From Burkholderiales bacterium (lineage in GTDB: Bacteria > Pseudomonadota > Gammaproteobacteria > Burkholderiales > Burkholderiaceae_F): a DNA stretch of 64,000 nucleotides. The stretch lies in assembly GCA_016716275.1 (NCBI GenBank), contig JADJWR010000001.1, forward strand, positions 310,001 to 374,000. The letters are read 5' to 3'. How positions within the stretch are numbered: the stretch's first letter is position 1; each line of letters opens with the position of its first letter. Below the pieces are notes generated by a model. The model saw nothing but the letters and a program-made list of their open reading frames with translations. It was not told the origin of the DNA and searched no databases. Shown in pieces: positions 17,307-26,590 of this stretch. The position numbers and the translations under genes were made by a program.

Positions 17307-17999
17307 ATGGTACGAAACGTTGCTGCCACACTGCTGCATCTGTCGATGCTGGCACTGGTGTGTGCCATCGGCACGTACTGGGCGCTTCGCATCCTGACGC
17401 CATCGCCGGCCAGCATGCCGCCGCCGCAGCCGGCGGCAGTGCTGCGGGAGGCCGATCCGACGCTGGCAGCGCGCATGTTCGGCCTCGTCCAGGCGGCGCC
17501 CGTTTCCCGGCAGGCGATGAACGTCCAGGCCATCGGCGTCTACGCCGCAGGCAAGGACTCGGCGGCAGTGCTCGCGGTCGACGGCAAGCCGGCGCGCGTG
17601 TACCTGCTGAACCAGGAAGTGTTCAACGGCGCCAGGCTGGTCGAGGTGCGCAAGGACGCGGTGACCATCGAACAGGCAGGGACGCGCCGCGAGGTCGCCA
17701 TGCCGGTGCAGCCGGCCCTCGGCGTGGGCGGCCCGCCGCCGCCCGCTGCCTACACCCGGGAAGGGATCACGCTGACGGCGCCGTCGGTCGCCGGCGCCAG
17801 CCAGCCGACGGCGCCCCAGCCGCGGCCGCTGCCGCCGCGCCCCGCCGTAGCGCAACCGGCGGTGCCCCAGCAGCCGCCATTCCAGCCGCAGGTGCAACTG
17901 CCGCAGCCGCAGGCGCTGCAGGCGGAGCAAGGCGAGCCAGGACCGGATGAAAGCAACGAAGGCGGCGTTCGCCGACCCGCTCGGGCGCGTACCCAGTGA
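17307..17999 (+). CDS. gspC: Type II secretion inner-membrane protein GspC (PDZ-less, Pro/Gln-rich tail)
   Basis: A 230-residue bitopic protein that links the secretin to the inner platform. One N-terminal span (LLHLSMLALVCAIGTYWALRIL), then an HR homology region about residues 50-130 (MNVQAIGVYAAGKDSAAVLAV, PARVYLLNQEV, VTIEQAG), the part that contacts GspD N0. The final 90 residues are Pro/Gln/Ala-rich with no PDZ or coiled-coil domain, so this is a short GspC. It is transcribed away from the other eleven gsp genes. The start ATG at 17307 has only a weak ribosome binding site. The call rests on topology, HR pattern and context. Confidence 0.82.
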   Translation: MVRNVAATLLHLSMLALVCAIGTYWALRILTPSPASMPPPQPAAVLREADPTLAARMFGLVQAAPVSRQAMNVQAIGVYAAGKDSAAVLAVDGKPARVYLLNQEVFNGARLVEVRKDAVTIEQAGTRREVAMPVQPALGVGGPPPPAAYTREGITLTAPSVAGASQPTAPQPRPLPPRPAVAQPAVPQQPPFQPQVQLPQPQALQAEQGEPGPDESNEGGVRRPARARTQ

Positions 18000-18077
18000 T
18001 CCGGCCGCGCGGCGGCTCGAGCGAGCGACGCCTTCGCCGGCGGCGTCTGAGAAGGCGGCCTTCGGGCAGCGGGCGTG

Positions 18078-18110
18078 CCGCAGGCCGGCTTGCTTGCGCC
18101 TGGCCTGCGG
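18078..18110 (+). other. Inverted repeat hairpin between gspC and the next gene
   Basis: CCGCAGGCC (18078-18086) pairs perfectly with GGCCTGCGG (18102-18110) around a 15-base loop. No T-run follows, and the ATG of the next gene is seven bases downstream, so it is not a standard intrinsic terminator. It could be a rho-dependent pause site, an operator, or a translation-control hairpin for the small membrane protein. Confidence 0.5.
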
Positions 18111-18117
18111 TCGTTGA

Positions 18118-18468
18118 ATGAAACCGTCGCCAGCAAGCGAGGACGAGCGCCGCGAGCGGCTATGGCGCAACGCCTTCTATGGCTTCAGCGCGCTGATGGC
18201 GGCCTTTGCGCTGGTCGACCTGGATGCCGGGCGACTGGCCGGCGCGATGGGCAACGCCGGCGTGTGCTGCCTGATGCTTTCGCTGATAAACCAATTTCCC
18301 GCGGTCAAGCAGATTGTCGGCACGGCGGCGAAGCGTCGTCCGTCCGAGGAATCCCGCCGTGAGGGAGCAAAGCCGAGCAGCGACGGTCCGTGGACGGACC
18401 GTCTGGCGGGCGTCGGCTGGACCCTGCTGCTCGCCTCGCTGATCCTGCGCGCGTTCGGCGCCGATTGA
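18118..18468 (+). CDS. Small hypothetical membrane protein
   Basis: A 116-residue protein I do not recognise. The N-terminus is charged (MKPSPASEDERRERLWRN) and is followed by hydrophobic stretches around residues 20-35 (FYGFSALMAAFALVDL), 42-58 (GAMGNAGVCCLMLSLIN) and 97-112 (LAGVGWTLLLASLILRAFG), with a charged linker between the second and third. This suggests two or three membrane segments. It lies between gspC and the LytS-type kinase on the same strand. Codon use (G/C-ending) matches its neighbours, which supports a real gene. Confidence 0.6.
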   Translation: MKPSPASEDERRERLWRNAFYGFSALMAAFALVDLDAGRLAGAMGNAGVCCLMLSLINQFPAVKQIVGTAAKRRPSEESRREGAKPSSDGPWTDRLAGVGWTLLLASLILRAFGAD

Positions 18469-18608
18469 TTGACCATTCAGACGACGCGGCTGCGTTCTGG
18501 CTTGCCTTTTCCGCTGTCCGTCGCAGGCGGCTCGGCAGAGGAGATGCCGGCAGCTAGATTCGGTCCCGACCAGGTCCGATCCGGCCCGCCTTGCCGATTG
18601 CCAAGCGA

Positions 18609-20123
18609 ATGAGCGCCAGTCCCGATCCGAATTCCTCCGCCCAGGAGCGTCAGGGCCAGGGCCGCAGCGCGCAGATGATGGCCGACGTCGCCGCGGGGGC
18701 GCGTGCAGCGGCGCCGAGGCTGGCGTCAGCGGCGAGGCGCTTCGGCGACTGGCTGACTTCGATCGGCTGGGGCAAGTTCTTCCTGCTCTCGCTGCTGTTG
18801 CTGGTGGCCGGCGCAATGGTCAACAGCTGGCTGTTCGAGGGCAGTCCGGCGATCATCGTCGATGCCTCCGATCCGAAGGAGCGGGTGAACGTCGTCGTCT
18901 CGGTCACTGCCGATGGGGTGCGTATCGCACCGCCGGCGCCGCCGGCACCGCCGGCACCGCCGAAGCCGCCGGCGCCGCCTCCGCTACCGGCCGCCCCGGA
19001 CGTGGCAGCGCCACTGCCGCCGGCTGAATCGGCGGGCGGCAAGGAGGCGACGGTCAAGGTCGGCAAGGAAGGCGTGCGGATCGTCACCTCCAAGGACGGC
19101 AAGCGGGTGGTGGTGCAGATCGACGGCAAGGGGGTGCGGGTCGAGGACTTCGCCGAGGGCGCAGCCGCTGGCGCCGTTGCCGGCGCCGCCGAAGACGGCT
19201 CGGTGGTCATCTCTCCGGAGGTCATGGCCGATCCGGAAAAGGCCGCCGAGGCGATCGAGTCGGCGCGCGAGCGGATCGAGGCGATCGTGCAGGATCAGGT
19301 GAGCCGGCAGGTCGCCAGGACGACCAGCGTGTACCGCGAGCGCTCGAGCGACTGGTTCATCAGCTTCCTGATGCTGCTGATCGTCACTTCGATCATTGCC
19401 AAGGTGCTGCTCGGCGGCAAGCGCAAGGCGGAGAAGCGGGCGCAGGCTGCCAGCGCCACTGCGGCCGAGGAAGGGCTGAAGCGGCAACTGGCCGAGGCAC
19501 AGCTGAAGATGATGCAGGCGCAGGTCGAGCCGCACTTCCTTTTCAACACGCTGGCCTCGGTCGACTACCTGATCGAGACCGATCCGGCGCGCGCCTCGAC
19601 GATGCAGAAGAACCTGATCCAGTACCTGCGCGCGGCGTTGCCGCAGATGCGGGAGGGCTCGACCACGCTCGGCAAGGAGCTGGCGCTGGTGCGCTCCTAC
19701 CTGGAGATCCTCAAGGTTCGCATGGAGGATCGTCTGCAGTTCGCGATCACGGTGCCGCAGGGGCTGATGAGTGCGCAGTTCCCGCCGATGATCCTGCAGT
19801 CGCTGGTCGAGAACGCCATCAAGCACGCGCTGGAACCGAAGCCCGAAGGCGGGTCGATCACGGTCACCGCCGACATCGCCAACGGCAGCCTGCGGGTGAC
19901 CGTCGCCGACACCGGACTGGGCTTCGGCGCCGCCGGCAAGCCGGGCACCGGAGTCGGCCTGGCCAACGTGCGCGAACGCATTGCGGCGCTGTACAGCGGC
20001 CGCGCGAAGTTCACGATCGAGGCCAACTCGCCGAGCGGCACCATCGCCACCATCGAGGTGCCCTACGAGCCCGAGCTCGGGCGCGATGCGGCCGGCCAGG
20101 CGCCGGCCGCTGCTGCCGCCTGA
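18609..20123 (+). CDS. LytS-type sensor histidine kinase with proline-rich extracytoplasmic region
   Basis: A 504-residue inner-membrane kinase. Residues 1-54 are cytoplasmic, with a first span at about 55-77 (FFLLSLLLLVAGAMVNSWLF). An extracytoplasmic region follows, containing a Pro-rich run (108-137, APPAPPAPP type) and two similar beta-strand motifs (VKVGKEGVRIV, VQIDGKGVRVED). The second span is at 249-269. The His_kinase core (PF06580) is QAQVEPHFLFNTLASV with the phosphoacceptor His309. The HATPase domain has NAIKHAL, DTGLGFG and GVGLANVRERI. The ATG at 18609 is chosen over an upstream TTG at 18591. It is followed 36 bases later by a LytTR regulator, forming a two-component pair. The stimulus is unknown. 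Confidence 0.88.
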   Translation: MSASPDPNSSAQERQGQGRSAQMMADVAAGARAAAPRLASAARRFGDWLTSIGWGKFFLLSLLLLVAGAMVNSWLFEGSPAIIVDASDPKERVNVVVSVTADGVRIAPPAPPAPPAPPKPPAPPPLPAAPDVAAPLPPAESAGGKEATVKVGKEGVRIVTSKDGKRVVVQIDGKGVRVEDFAEGAAAGAVAGAAEDGSVVISPEVMADPEKAAEAIESARERIEAIVQDQVSRQVARTTSVYRERSSDWFISFLMLLIVTSIIAKVLLGGKRKAEKRAQAASATAAEEGLKRQLAEAQLKMMQAQVEPHFLFNTLASVDYLIETDPARASTMQKNLIQYLRAALPQMREGSTTLGKELALVRSYLEILKVRMEDRLQFAITVPQGLMSAQFPPMILQSLVENAIKHALEPKPEGGSITVTADIANGSLRVTVADTGLGFGAAGKPGTGVGLANVRERIAALYSGRAKFTIEANSPSGTIATIEVPYEPELGRDAAGQAPAAAAA

Positions 20124-20159
20124 GTGCCCGCGCCGGCGGCGCGGCGTTAGCATCGCCAC

Positions 20160-20942
20160 ATGGAAACTGTCCGCGCGGTGATTGCCGACGACGAGCGCCT
20201 GATGCGCGAGCAGCTGCGCGCGCGACTGGCCGAGGTATGGCCCGAGCTCGAGGTCGTCGCCGAGGCCAAGAACGGCCGCGAGGCGGTCGAGGCCGTGGCG
20301 ACGCATCGGCCAGACCTGGCGTTCCTCGACATAAGGATGCCGGGCATGACGGGCGTGGAGGCGGCGCGCGAAATCGGCGACGCCTGCCACGTTGTCTTCA
20401 TCACCGCCTACAGCGAGTACGCGGTTGAGGCCTTCGAGCAGGGTGCGGTGGACTACGTGCTGAAGCCGGCCGACAGCGAGCGCCTCGCGCTGACGGTGGC
20501 GCGGCTGAAGAAGCGGCTGGACAGCAAGCCGGCCGACCTCGGCGCGCTGCTGGAAAAGCTGGCGGCCAGGCTCGACCTGCCGGCCGGGTCGTCGGCGACC
20601 GTCGCGCAGAAGGGGCCATACCTGCAGTGGATCCAGGCCTCGATGGGCCAGCAGATCCGCATGATCCCGGTGTCCGAGGTGCTGTTCTTCACCTCGGACG
20701 AGAAGTACACGCGGGTGCAGACCGAGACCTACGAGGCGCTGATCCGCAAGCCGATCAAGGAACTGGTCGACCAACTGGATCCCGAGCAGTTCTGGCAGAT
20801 CCACCGGGCAACGATCGTCAACATCAAGGCGATCGCAGGCGTCACCCGCGACCTGCGGGGGCGGCAACTGGTGCAGCTGAAGAGCTATCCGCAGAAGCTG
20901 GAAGTCAGCCGCAACTTCACCCACCTGTTCAAGCAGATGTGA
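20160..20942 (+). CDS. LytTR-family response regulator
   Basis: A 260-residue response regulator partnering the upstream kinase. The receiver domain (1-120) has the acidic pair D10/D11, the phosphorylated D57 in FLDIRMPG, the switch threonine in VVFITAYSEYAV and the lysine in YVLKPAD. The DNA-binding LytTR domain (about 150-260) contains VLFFTSDEKYTRVQT, FWQIHRATIVNIKAI and LEVSRNFTHLFKQM. LytTR regulators bind short direct repeats upstream of target promoters; no target can be named here. The ends of this gene and the metallo-hydrolase gene converge. Confidence 0.93.
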   Translation: METVRAVIADDERLMREQLRARLAEVWPELEVVAEAKNGREAVEAVATHRPDLAFLDIRMPGMTGVEAAREIGDACHVVFITAYSEYAVEAFEQGAVDYVLKPADSERLALTVARLKKRLDSKPADLGALLEKLAARLDLPAGSSATVAQKGPYLQWIQASMGQQIRMIPVSEVLFFTSDEKYTRVQTETYEALIRKPIKELVDQLDPEQFWQIHRATIVNIKAIAGVTRDLRGRQLVQLKSYPQKLEVSRNFTHLFKQM

Positions 20943-21009
20943 GCGGCCTCGGCGGGTCGGCGTGCCTGGTGCGGCCGCGCGGCTGTGTGGCGGCCCGCCA
21001 GCGGCGCGC

Positions 21010-21969
21010 TCAGCCCTGCAGCGTCTGCCACATCTGCTGGTCGCGCTCGGCCGTCCAGATGCGCGGGTGGGCGATGCCGCTGGCCTCGTCGAACGCCCGC
21101 GAGACGTCGAACGGCAGGCAGTGCTCGTATATGAACACGTCGCCGAACAGCGGGTCCATCTTCGATCGCGCGTGGGCGAAGGCCCGGCGCAGGTCGTGTC
21201 CGGCGGCCACGCTCTCCTGGGCTGCGGCGAACAGCGTCTGGACGAACGACTTGGTGTAGTCGATCGCCCGGTTGGCATCGGCGTTGGTGAGCAGTGCCGG
21301 CCCGCGGCCGGGCACCAGCTTCTCGGGCGTCAGGCCACGAAGGACCTCCAGCGTCGCCGGCCAGTGGGCAAGCTGCGCGTCGCCGGTATAGGCGGCCGCG
21401 CCGTACTCGACGAGGTCGCCGGAGAACAGCACCCGCTCCTGCGGCAGCCAGACGATCGTGTCGCCCTTGGTGTGCCCCATGCCGACGTGCTTGATCTGCA
21501 CCTCGAGCTTGCCGAGGAACAGGGTCAGGTCGCGTTCGAACACCATCGTCGGCCAGGTCAGGCCGGGCACCGACTCGACCGCGTCGAACAGCCGCGGGAA
21601 CCGCTCGATCTCCGAGTTCATGTCCTGCGCCCCGCGCTCGACGATCAACTCGTAGGTGCCGCGGCTGGCGATGACCTCCTGCGCGCCCTGCGCCGCGTAG
21701 GCCGACGCGCCAAGCACGCGCACCGCGTGGTAGTGCGACAGCACCACATACTTGATCGGCTTGTCGGTCACCTTGCGGATCTCGGCGATCAGCTGCTGCG
21801 CCATGGCCGGCGTGGCGGTTGTGTCGACGACCAGCGCTGCGTCCTCGCCGATCACCACGCCGGAATTCGGGTCGCCCTCGGCCGTATAGGCCCAGGCGTG
21901 CTCGGACAGGCGAGTAAACGAGGTCTTCTTCTGCACCAGGTCGGCGCGAGAGGCAAAGGTCTTGCTCAT
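21010..21969 (-). CDS. Metallo-beta-lactamase-fold protein with degenerate metal motif
   Basis: A 319-residue MBL-fold protein with no signal peptide. The usual HxHxDH motif reads H79-Y-H81-A-V-R84 (VVLSHYHAVRVLG), so the Asp and third His are replaced by Val and Arg. Other ligands remain: the His in GMGHTKGDT and the Asp in LFSGDLVEY. The subfamily resembles SoxH/quinoprotein-relay-type hydrolases, but the substrate is unknown. It may bind one metal rather than two. The ATG at 21969 is a plain choice. The 198 bases upstream separate it from the tRNA-Tyr gene and hold the tRNA promoter. Confidence 0.8.
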   Translation of the reverse strand: MSKTFASRADLVQKKTSFTRLSEHAWAYTAEGDPNSGVVIGEDAALVVDTTATPAMAQQLIAEIRKVTDKPIKYVVLSHYHAVRVLGASAYAAQGAQEVIASRGTYELIVERGAQDMNSEIERFPRLFDAVESVPGLTWPTMVFERDLTLFLGKLEVQIKHVGMGHTKGDTIVWLPQERVLFSGDLVEYGAAAYTGDAQLAHWPATLEVLRGLTPEKLVPGRGPALLTNADANRAIDYTKSFVQTLFAAAQESVAAGHDLRRAFAHARSKMDPLFGDVFIYEHCLPFDVSRAFDEASGIAHPRIWTAERDQQMWQTLQG

Positions 21970-22118
21970 GGTTGGTCCAATCAGTAAGTAAATCAGCCAG
22001 TTAGGTTAGCGCGACGTCCGGTGGAGCGGACCCGGCTGCGCTGGCGCGGCAAGCGCGCGCCGAGCGGCCGGCACGCCCGCGCAGGACGGCTCAGGAACTC
22101 CGCTGTGCTCCTCTCGGT

Positions 22119-22148
22119 TTGACAAGGTGCAGCCGCACAAACATAATT
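22119..22148 (+). promoter_or_regulatory. Sigma70 promoter of the tRNA-tuf operon
   Basis: TTGACA (22119-22124), an 18-base spacer, then CATAAT (22143-22148). The -35 is a perfect match and the -10 matches five of six. Transcription would start about 20 bases before tRNA-Tyr, which fits a tRNA operon reading into tuf, tRNA-Trp and possibly secE-nusG. Confidence 0.85.
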
Positions 22149-22167
22149 TGCGGTTCTCTGCGCAGGC

Positions 22168-22253
22168 GGAGGGGTGCCCGAGCGGCTAAAGGGGGCAGAC
22201 TGTAAATCTGTTGGCTTACGCCTACGTTGGTTCGAATCCAACCCCCTCCACCA
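22168..22253 (+). tRNA. tRNA-Tyr (anticodon GUA)
   Basis: An 86-base class II tRNA with CCA encoded (22251-22253). Acceptor stem GGAGGGG pairs with CCCCTCC, the anticodon GTA lies at 22202-22204, the long variable arm is present, and GGTTCGAATCC forms the T arm. First gene of the tRNA-tuf operon. Confidence 0.97.
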
Positions 22254-22330
22254 GGTGAGGAGTGCTGCTGAGCAACCAGGTCGGAACTGCGGTCGGGCTC
22301 CCGGCGCGATGGACTCGGGCGGCATCGCGG

Positions 22331-22404
22331 GCGGGTGTAGCTCAATGGTAGAGCAGAAGCCTTCCAAGCTTATGACGAGGGTTCGATTCCCTTCACCCGC
22401 TCCA
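22331..22404 (+). tRNA. tRNA-Gly (anticodon UCC)
   Basis: A 74-base tRNA with encoded CCA (22402-22404). Acceptor GCGGGTG pairs with CACCCGC, the anticodon TCC lies at 22363-22365 in the loop CTTCCAA, and the T arm GGTTCGATTCC is intact. This is the same species found beside tufB in E. coli. Confidence 0.97.
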
Positions 22405-22526
22405 CAGATTCAGGATTGATTCGCTAACCGAAGGGTATCGGCAACTGACAGGACTGGCGGCGCGGGCCGGATGCGCAGTACCGGCCCGGGACTGTCCCGG
22501 GTGCGCCGCCGGGCGGCAAGGCAACT

Positions 22527-22601
<75 letters not shown>

Positions 22602-22672
22602 GGATTCGGCCGGCACCGTCTTGGCGGCGCGGCCACGGGTGAGCGGAAGCATCGGTCAACAGGGAGTTGGCA

Positions 22673-23863
<1,191 letters not shown>

Positions 23864-23878
23864 TTGCCGGAATCTCGC

Positions 23879-23954
23879 AGGGGTATAGCTCAACTGGCAG
23901 AGCGTCGGTCTCCAAAACCGAAGGTTGGGGGTTCGATTCCCTCTGCCCCTGCCA
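23879..23954 (+). tRNA. tRNA-Trp (anticodon CCA)
   Basis: A 76-base tRNA with encoded CCA. Acceptor AGGGGTA pairs with TGCCCCT (one T-G pair), and the anticodon CCA lies at 23912-23914. It begins 15 bases after the tuf stop, the standard tuf-trpT-secE order. Confidence 0.97.
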
Positions 23955-24015
23955 CAGTAACCGCGGCGTCGCGGCGGCCGCCCGAACCGCCGCCGCGCCG
24001 CTGGGCGTAACAGGG

Positions 24016-24396
24016 ATGACTACACAGAACATCGAAACGGTGGCGAGCAAGACCGCCTCGGCGCTGGTGGCCCTCGCGGTGGCTGCGGTGCTTGCCGGCG
24101 TGCTCGGCTTCAGCTTCCTGACCGACCAGCCGATGCTGACCCGCGTCGGCATCCTGGTCGGGGGCATCCTGCTGGGCATCGGCATCGCCTGGTTCTCGCC
24201 GCCAGGCAAGCGCTTTCTCGCCTTCGCCCACGAGTCGTACGACGAGATCCGGCGGGTCGTCTGGCCGAGCCGCAAGGAGACCGTCAACATGACCGGCATC
24301 GTCTTCGCGCTGGTCGTGGTGATGGCGCTGTTCCTTTTCATCGTCGACAAGCTTCTCGAGTGGGGCCTGTACGACCTGCTGCTGGGATGGAAGTGA
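24016..24396 (+). CDS. secE: Preprotein translocase subunit SecE
   Basis: A 126-residue inner-membrane protein, the clamp of the SecYEG channel. Three spans are visible, as in E. coli and not the single-span form: LVALAVAAVLAGVLGFSFL, VGILVGGILLGIGIAWF and VFALVVVMALFLFIVDKLL. The conserved cytoplasmic hinge DEIRRVVWPSRKETV is present. The stop overlaps the nusG ATG by one base. Confidence 0.95.
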   Translation: MTTQNIETVASKTASALVALAVAAVLAGVLGFSFLTDQPMLTRVGILVGGILLGIGIAWFSPPGKRFLAFAHESYDEIRRVVWPSRKETVNMTGIVFALVVVMALFLFIVDKLLEWGLYDLLLGWK

Positions 24397-24971
24397 TGAG
24401 CGAGGCGGCGACGACCCCCGAGTCCGCGAAGACCGGCGGCGCCAAGCGCTGGTACGTGGTCCATGCCTACTCGGGCATGGAAAAGAGCGTCGCCAAGGCG
24501 CTGCAGGAGCGCATCGACCGCGAGGGACTGCAGTCGCAGTTCGGCCGCATCCTGGTGCCGACCGAGGAGGTGGTCGAGGTCAAGGGCGGCAAGAAGGCGA
24601 TCAGCGAGCGGCGCCTGTACTCCGGCTACGTGCTGGTCGAGATGGAAATGACCGACGAGGCCTGGCACCTCGTCAAGAGCACGCCCAAGGTGACCGGTTT
24701 CCTCGGCGGCAGCGCCAACCGGCCGTCACCGCTGCCGCAGCGCGAGGTCGACGAGATCCTGCTGCGCATGCAGGAGGGCTACGAGAAGCCCAAGCCGAAG
24801 GTGCTGTTCGAGGTCGGCGAGATGGTGCGCGTCAAGGACGGTCCGTTTGCCGACTTCAACGGCAACGTCGAGGAAGTGAACTACGACAAGAGCCGGGTGC
24901 GGGTGTCGGTGACCATCTTCGGTCGCTCGACGCCGGTCGACCTGGAGTTCGGTCAGGTGGAGAAGGTCTGA
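24396..24971 (+). CDS. nusG: Transcription termination/antitermination factor NusG
   Basis: A 191-residue factor that binds the RNA polymerase clamp and couples it to Rho or S10. The NGN domain shows KRWYVVHAYSGMEKSVAKAL and GYVLVEMEM. The C-terminal KOW domain shows GEMVRVKDGPFADFNG and LEFGQVEKV. The ATG at 24396 shares a base with the secE stop; an in-frame upstream ATG-less extension was rejected because homologues begin here. Confidence 0.97.
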   Translation: MSEAATTPESAKTGGAKRWYVVHAYSGMEKSVAKALQERIDREGLQSQFGRILVPTEEVVEVKGGKKAISERRLYSGYVLVEMEMTDEAWHLVKSTPKVTGFLGGSANRPSPLPQREVDEILLRMQEGYEKPKPKVLFEVGEMVRVKDGPFADFNGNVEEVNYDKSRVRVSVTIFGRSTPVDLEFGQVEKV

Positions 24972-25094
24972 TTCTTCCCGCCGCCTCCGGCGGCCGCATT
25001 CGACCCGCGTCAGAGGTCGCGCAGTAAGCAGTCGAACCGAGGAGTCGAAGTAGGGTCTGCCCGAACCGACGTTTGCACTCGAGGAGCTTTCTAG

Positions 25095-25526
25095 ATGGCA
25101 AAGAAGATAGTCGGCTTCATCAAGCTGCAGGTGCCGGCCGGCAAGGCCAATCCCTCGCCGCCGATCGGGCCGGCGCTCGGCCAGCGCGGGCTGAACATCA
25201 TGGAGTTCTGCAAGGCGTTCAACGCGCAGACGCAGGGCGTCGAACCCGGCCTGCCGATCCCGGTGGTGATCACCGCCTTCGCGGACAAGAGCTTCACCTT
25301 CGTGATGAAGACGCCGCCGGCGACGATCCTGATCAAGAAGGCGGCCAAGATCGAGAGGGGCTCGCCGCGGCCGCACACCGACAAGGTCGGCAAGATCACG
25401 CGGGCGCAGGCCGAGGAGATCGCCAAGGCCAAGATGCCGGACCTCACCGCCGCCGATCTCGACGCGGCGGTGCGCACGATCGCCGGCTCGGCCCGCAGCA
25501 TGGGCATCACGGTGGAGGGCGTCTAA
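25095..25526 (+). CDS. rplK: 50S ribosomal protein L11
   Basis: A 143-residue uL11 of the GTPase-associated centre. The N-terminal motif KLQVPAGKANPSPPIGPALGQRG includes the thiostrepton-region prolines; the C-terminal rRNA-binding part ends ARSMGITVEGV. The 123-base gap from nusG may hold the L1-type autoregulatory leader, but I do not see a clear L1 target there. The ribosome binding site is GAGGAGC, about eight bases before the ATG. Confidence 0.97.
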   Translation: MAKKIVGFIKLQVPAGKANPSPPIGPALGQRGLNIMEFCKAFNAQTQGVEPGLPIPVVITAFADKSFTFVMKTPPATILIKKAAKIERGSPRPHTDKVGKITRAQAEEIAKAKMPDLTAADLDAAVRTIAGSARSMGITVEGV

Positions 25527-26222
25527 ATGCCGCGGCTTTCGAAGCGAACCCGGGCGAACCGTGCGCGGGTCGAGATCAACAAGAGCTACCCGATCGACGA
25601 CGCGCTGTCGCTGATCAAGCAGACGGCGACTGCCAAGTTCGACGAATCGGTCGACGTGGCCGTGGTGCTGGGCGTCGACACCAAGAAGTCCGACCAGGCG
25701 GTGCGCGGCTCGGTGGTCCTGCCCGAAGGCACCGGCAAGTCGGTCCGCGTCGCGGTGTTCACGCAGGGCGCCAAGGCCGACGAGGCAAAGGCAGCCGGCG
25801 CCGACGTGGTCGGTTTCGACGATCTGGCGGCGAGGGTCAAGGAAGGGTTCATGGATTTCGACGTGGTGATTGCATCGCCCGACGCGATGCGCGTCGTCGG
25901 CCAGCTCGGCCAGATCCTGGGCCCGCGCGGCCTGATGCCGAATCCGAAGGTGGGAACGGTCGCCGCCGACGTCGCGGCGGCGGTGAAGAACGCCAAGGCG
26001 GGCCAGGTGCAGTTCCGCGCCGACAAGGGCGGCATCGTCCACTGCACGATCGGCCGCGCCTCGTTCGACGCCGGCCGCCTGCGCAGCAACCTGGCGGCGC
26101 TGATCGATGCGCTGAACAAGGCCAAGCCGGCGTCGAGCAAGGGCGTGTTCCTGCGCAAGATCTCGCTGTCATCGACGATGGGCATCGGCGTGCGCATCGA
26201 GCAGGCCAGCCTCAACGCGTAA
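25527..26222 (+). CDS. rplA: 50S ribosomal protein L1
   Basis: A 231-residue uL1 of the L1 stalk, with the typical LGPRGLMPNPKVGTV motif and the TIGRASF segment. The ATG follows the rplK TAA with no gap. In other bacteria L1 represses its own rplKA message; the same is likely here, but the site is not visible. Confidence 0.97.
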   Translation: MPRLSKRTRANRARVEINKSYPIDDALSLIKQTATAKFDESVDVAVVLGVDTKKSDQAVRGSVVLPEGTGKSVRVAVFTQGAKADEAKAAGADVVGFDDLAARVKEGFMDFDVVIASPDAMRVVGQLGQILGPRGLMPNPKVGTVAADVAAAVKNAKAGQVQFRADKGGIVHCTIGRASFDAGRLRSNLAALIDALNKAKPASSKGVFLRKISLSSTMGIGVRIEQASLNA

Positions 26223-26590
26223 CAGAGGACGACAGGGGGTCCGGCAGCGGCCGGACCCGAAACGGGCTTTGGGCGGCACCGCCGGCGACGGCGGTGCGGC
26301 TGTCAAAGACCGCTGGAAGAAGGTCGGCGCCGGACGTACAGCGTCCAGCGTGAAGCATCCGGGCCGGCCTTCGTTAATTCCCGGCAGTTACGTCAAGCGC
26401 GCACGCTCGGCGCCAGACGCTCGACGATCGACGAACCGGATCCAGCGCAGACGGTGAACCCGAAGAGAGTTTTTGCGTTGTGCGCCCCTCGCGGGGCAAG
26501 CGGCTCAAGGGCATCTCGGTTGGTCGCCGGGTTTTGAACCGGTGCGAAAGCCGCGAGGCGAGCACCAATTGAGTAGATGGAGCCAGTACC
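26223..26590 (+). promoter_or_regulatory. rplA-rplJ intergenic leader with tandem hairpins
   Basis: A 368-base gene-free stretch. It starts with two perfect hairpins: GGGTCCGGC/GCCGGACCC (26237-26245/26250-26258, loop AGCG) and CACCGCCG/CGGCGGTG (26277-26284/26289-26296, with a GNRA-type GCGA loop). A third hairpin, GCCCC/GGGGC (26484-26497), lies nearer rplJ. None has a T-run. The 3' part probably contains the L10(L12)4 autoregulatory target that controls rplJL in many bacteria; I cannot trace the kink-turn by eye. No strong sigma70 promoter was found in it. Confidence 0.55.

Noticed and set aside
18955..18990. Simple tandem repeat in the kinase gene (CCGGCACCGCCG type)
   Set aside because: It encodes the Pro/Ala-rich linker in frame; it is coding repeat, not a separate element, though it could vary in length between strains.
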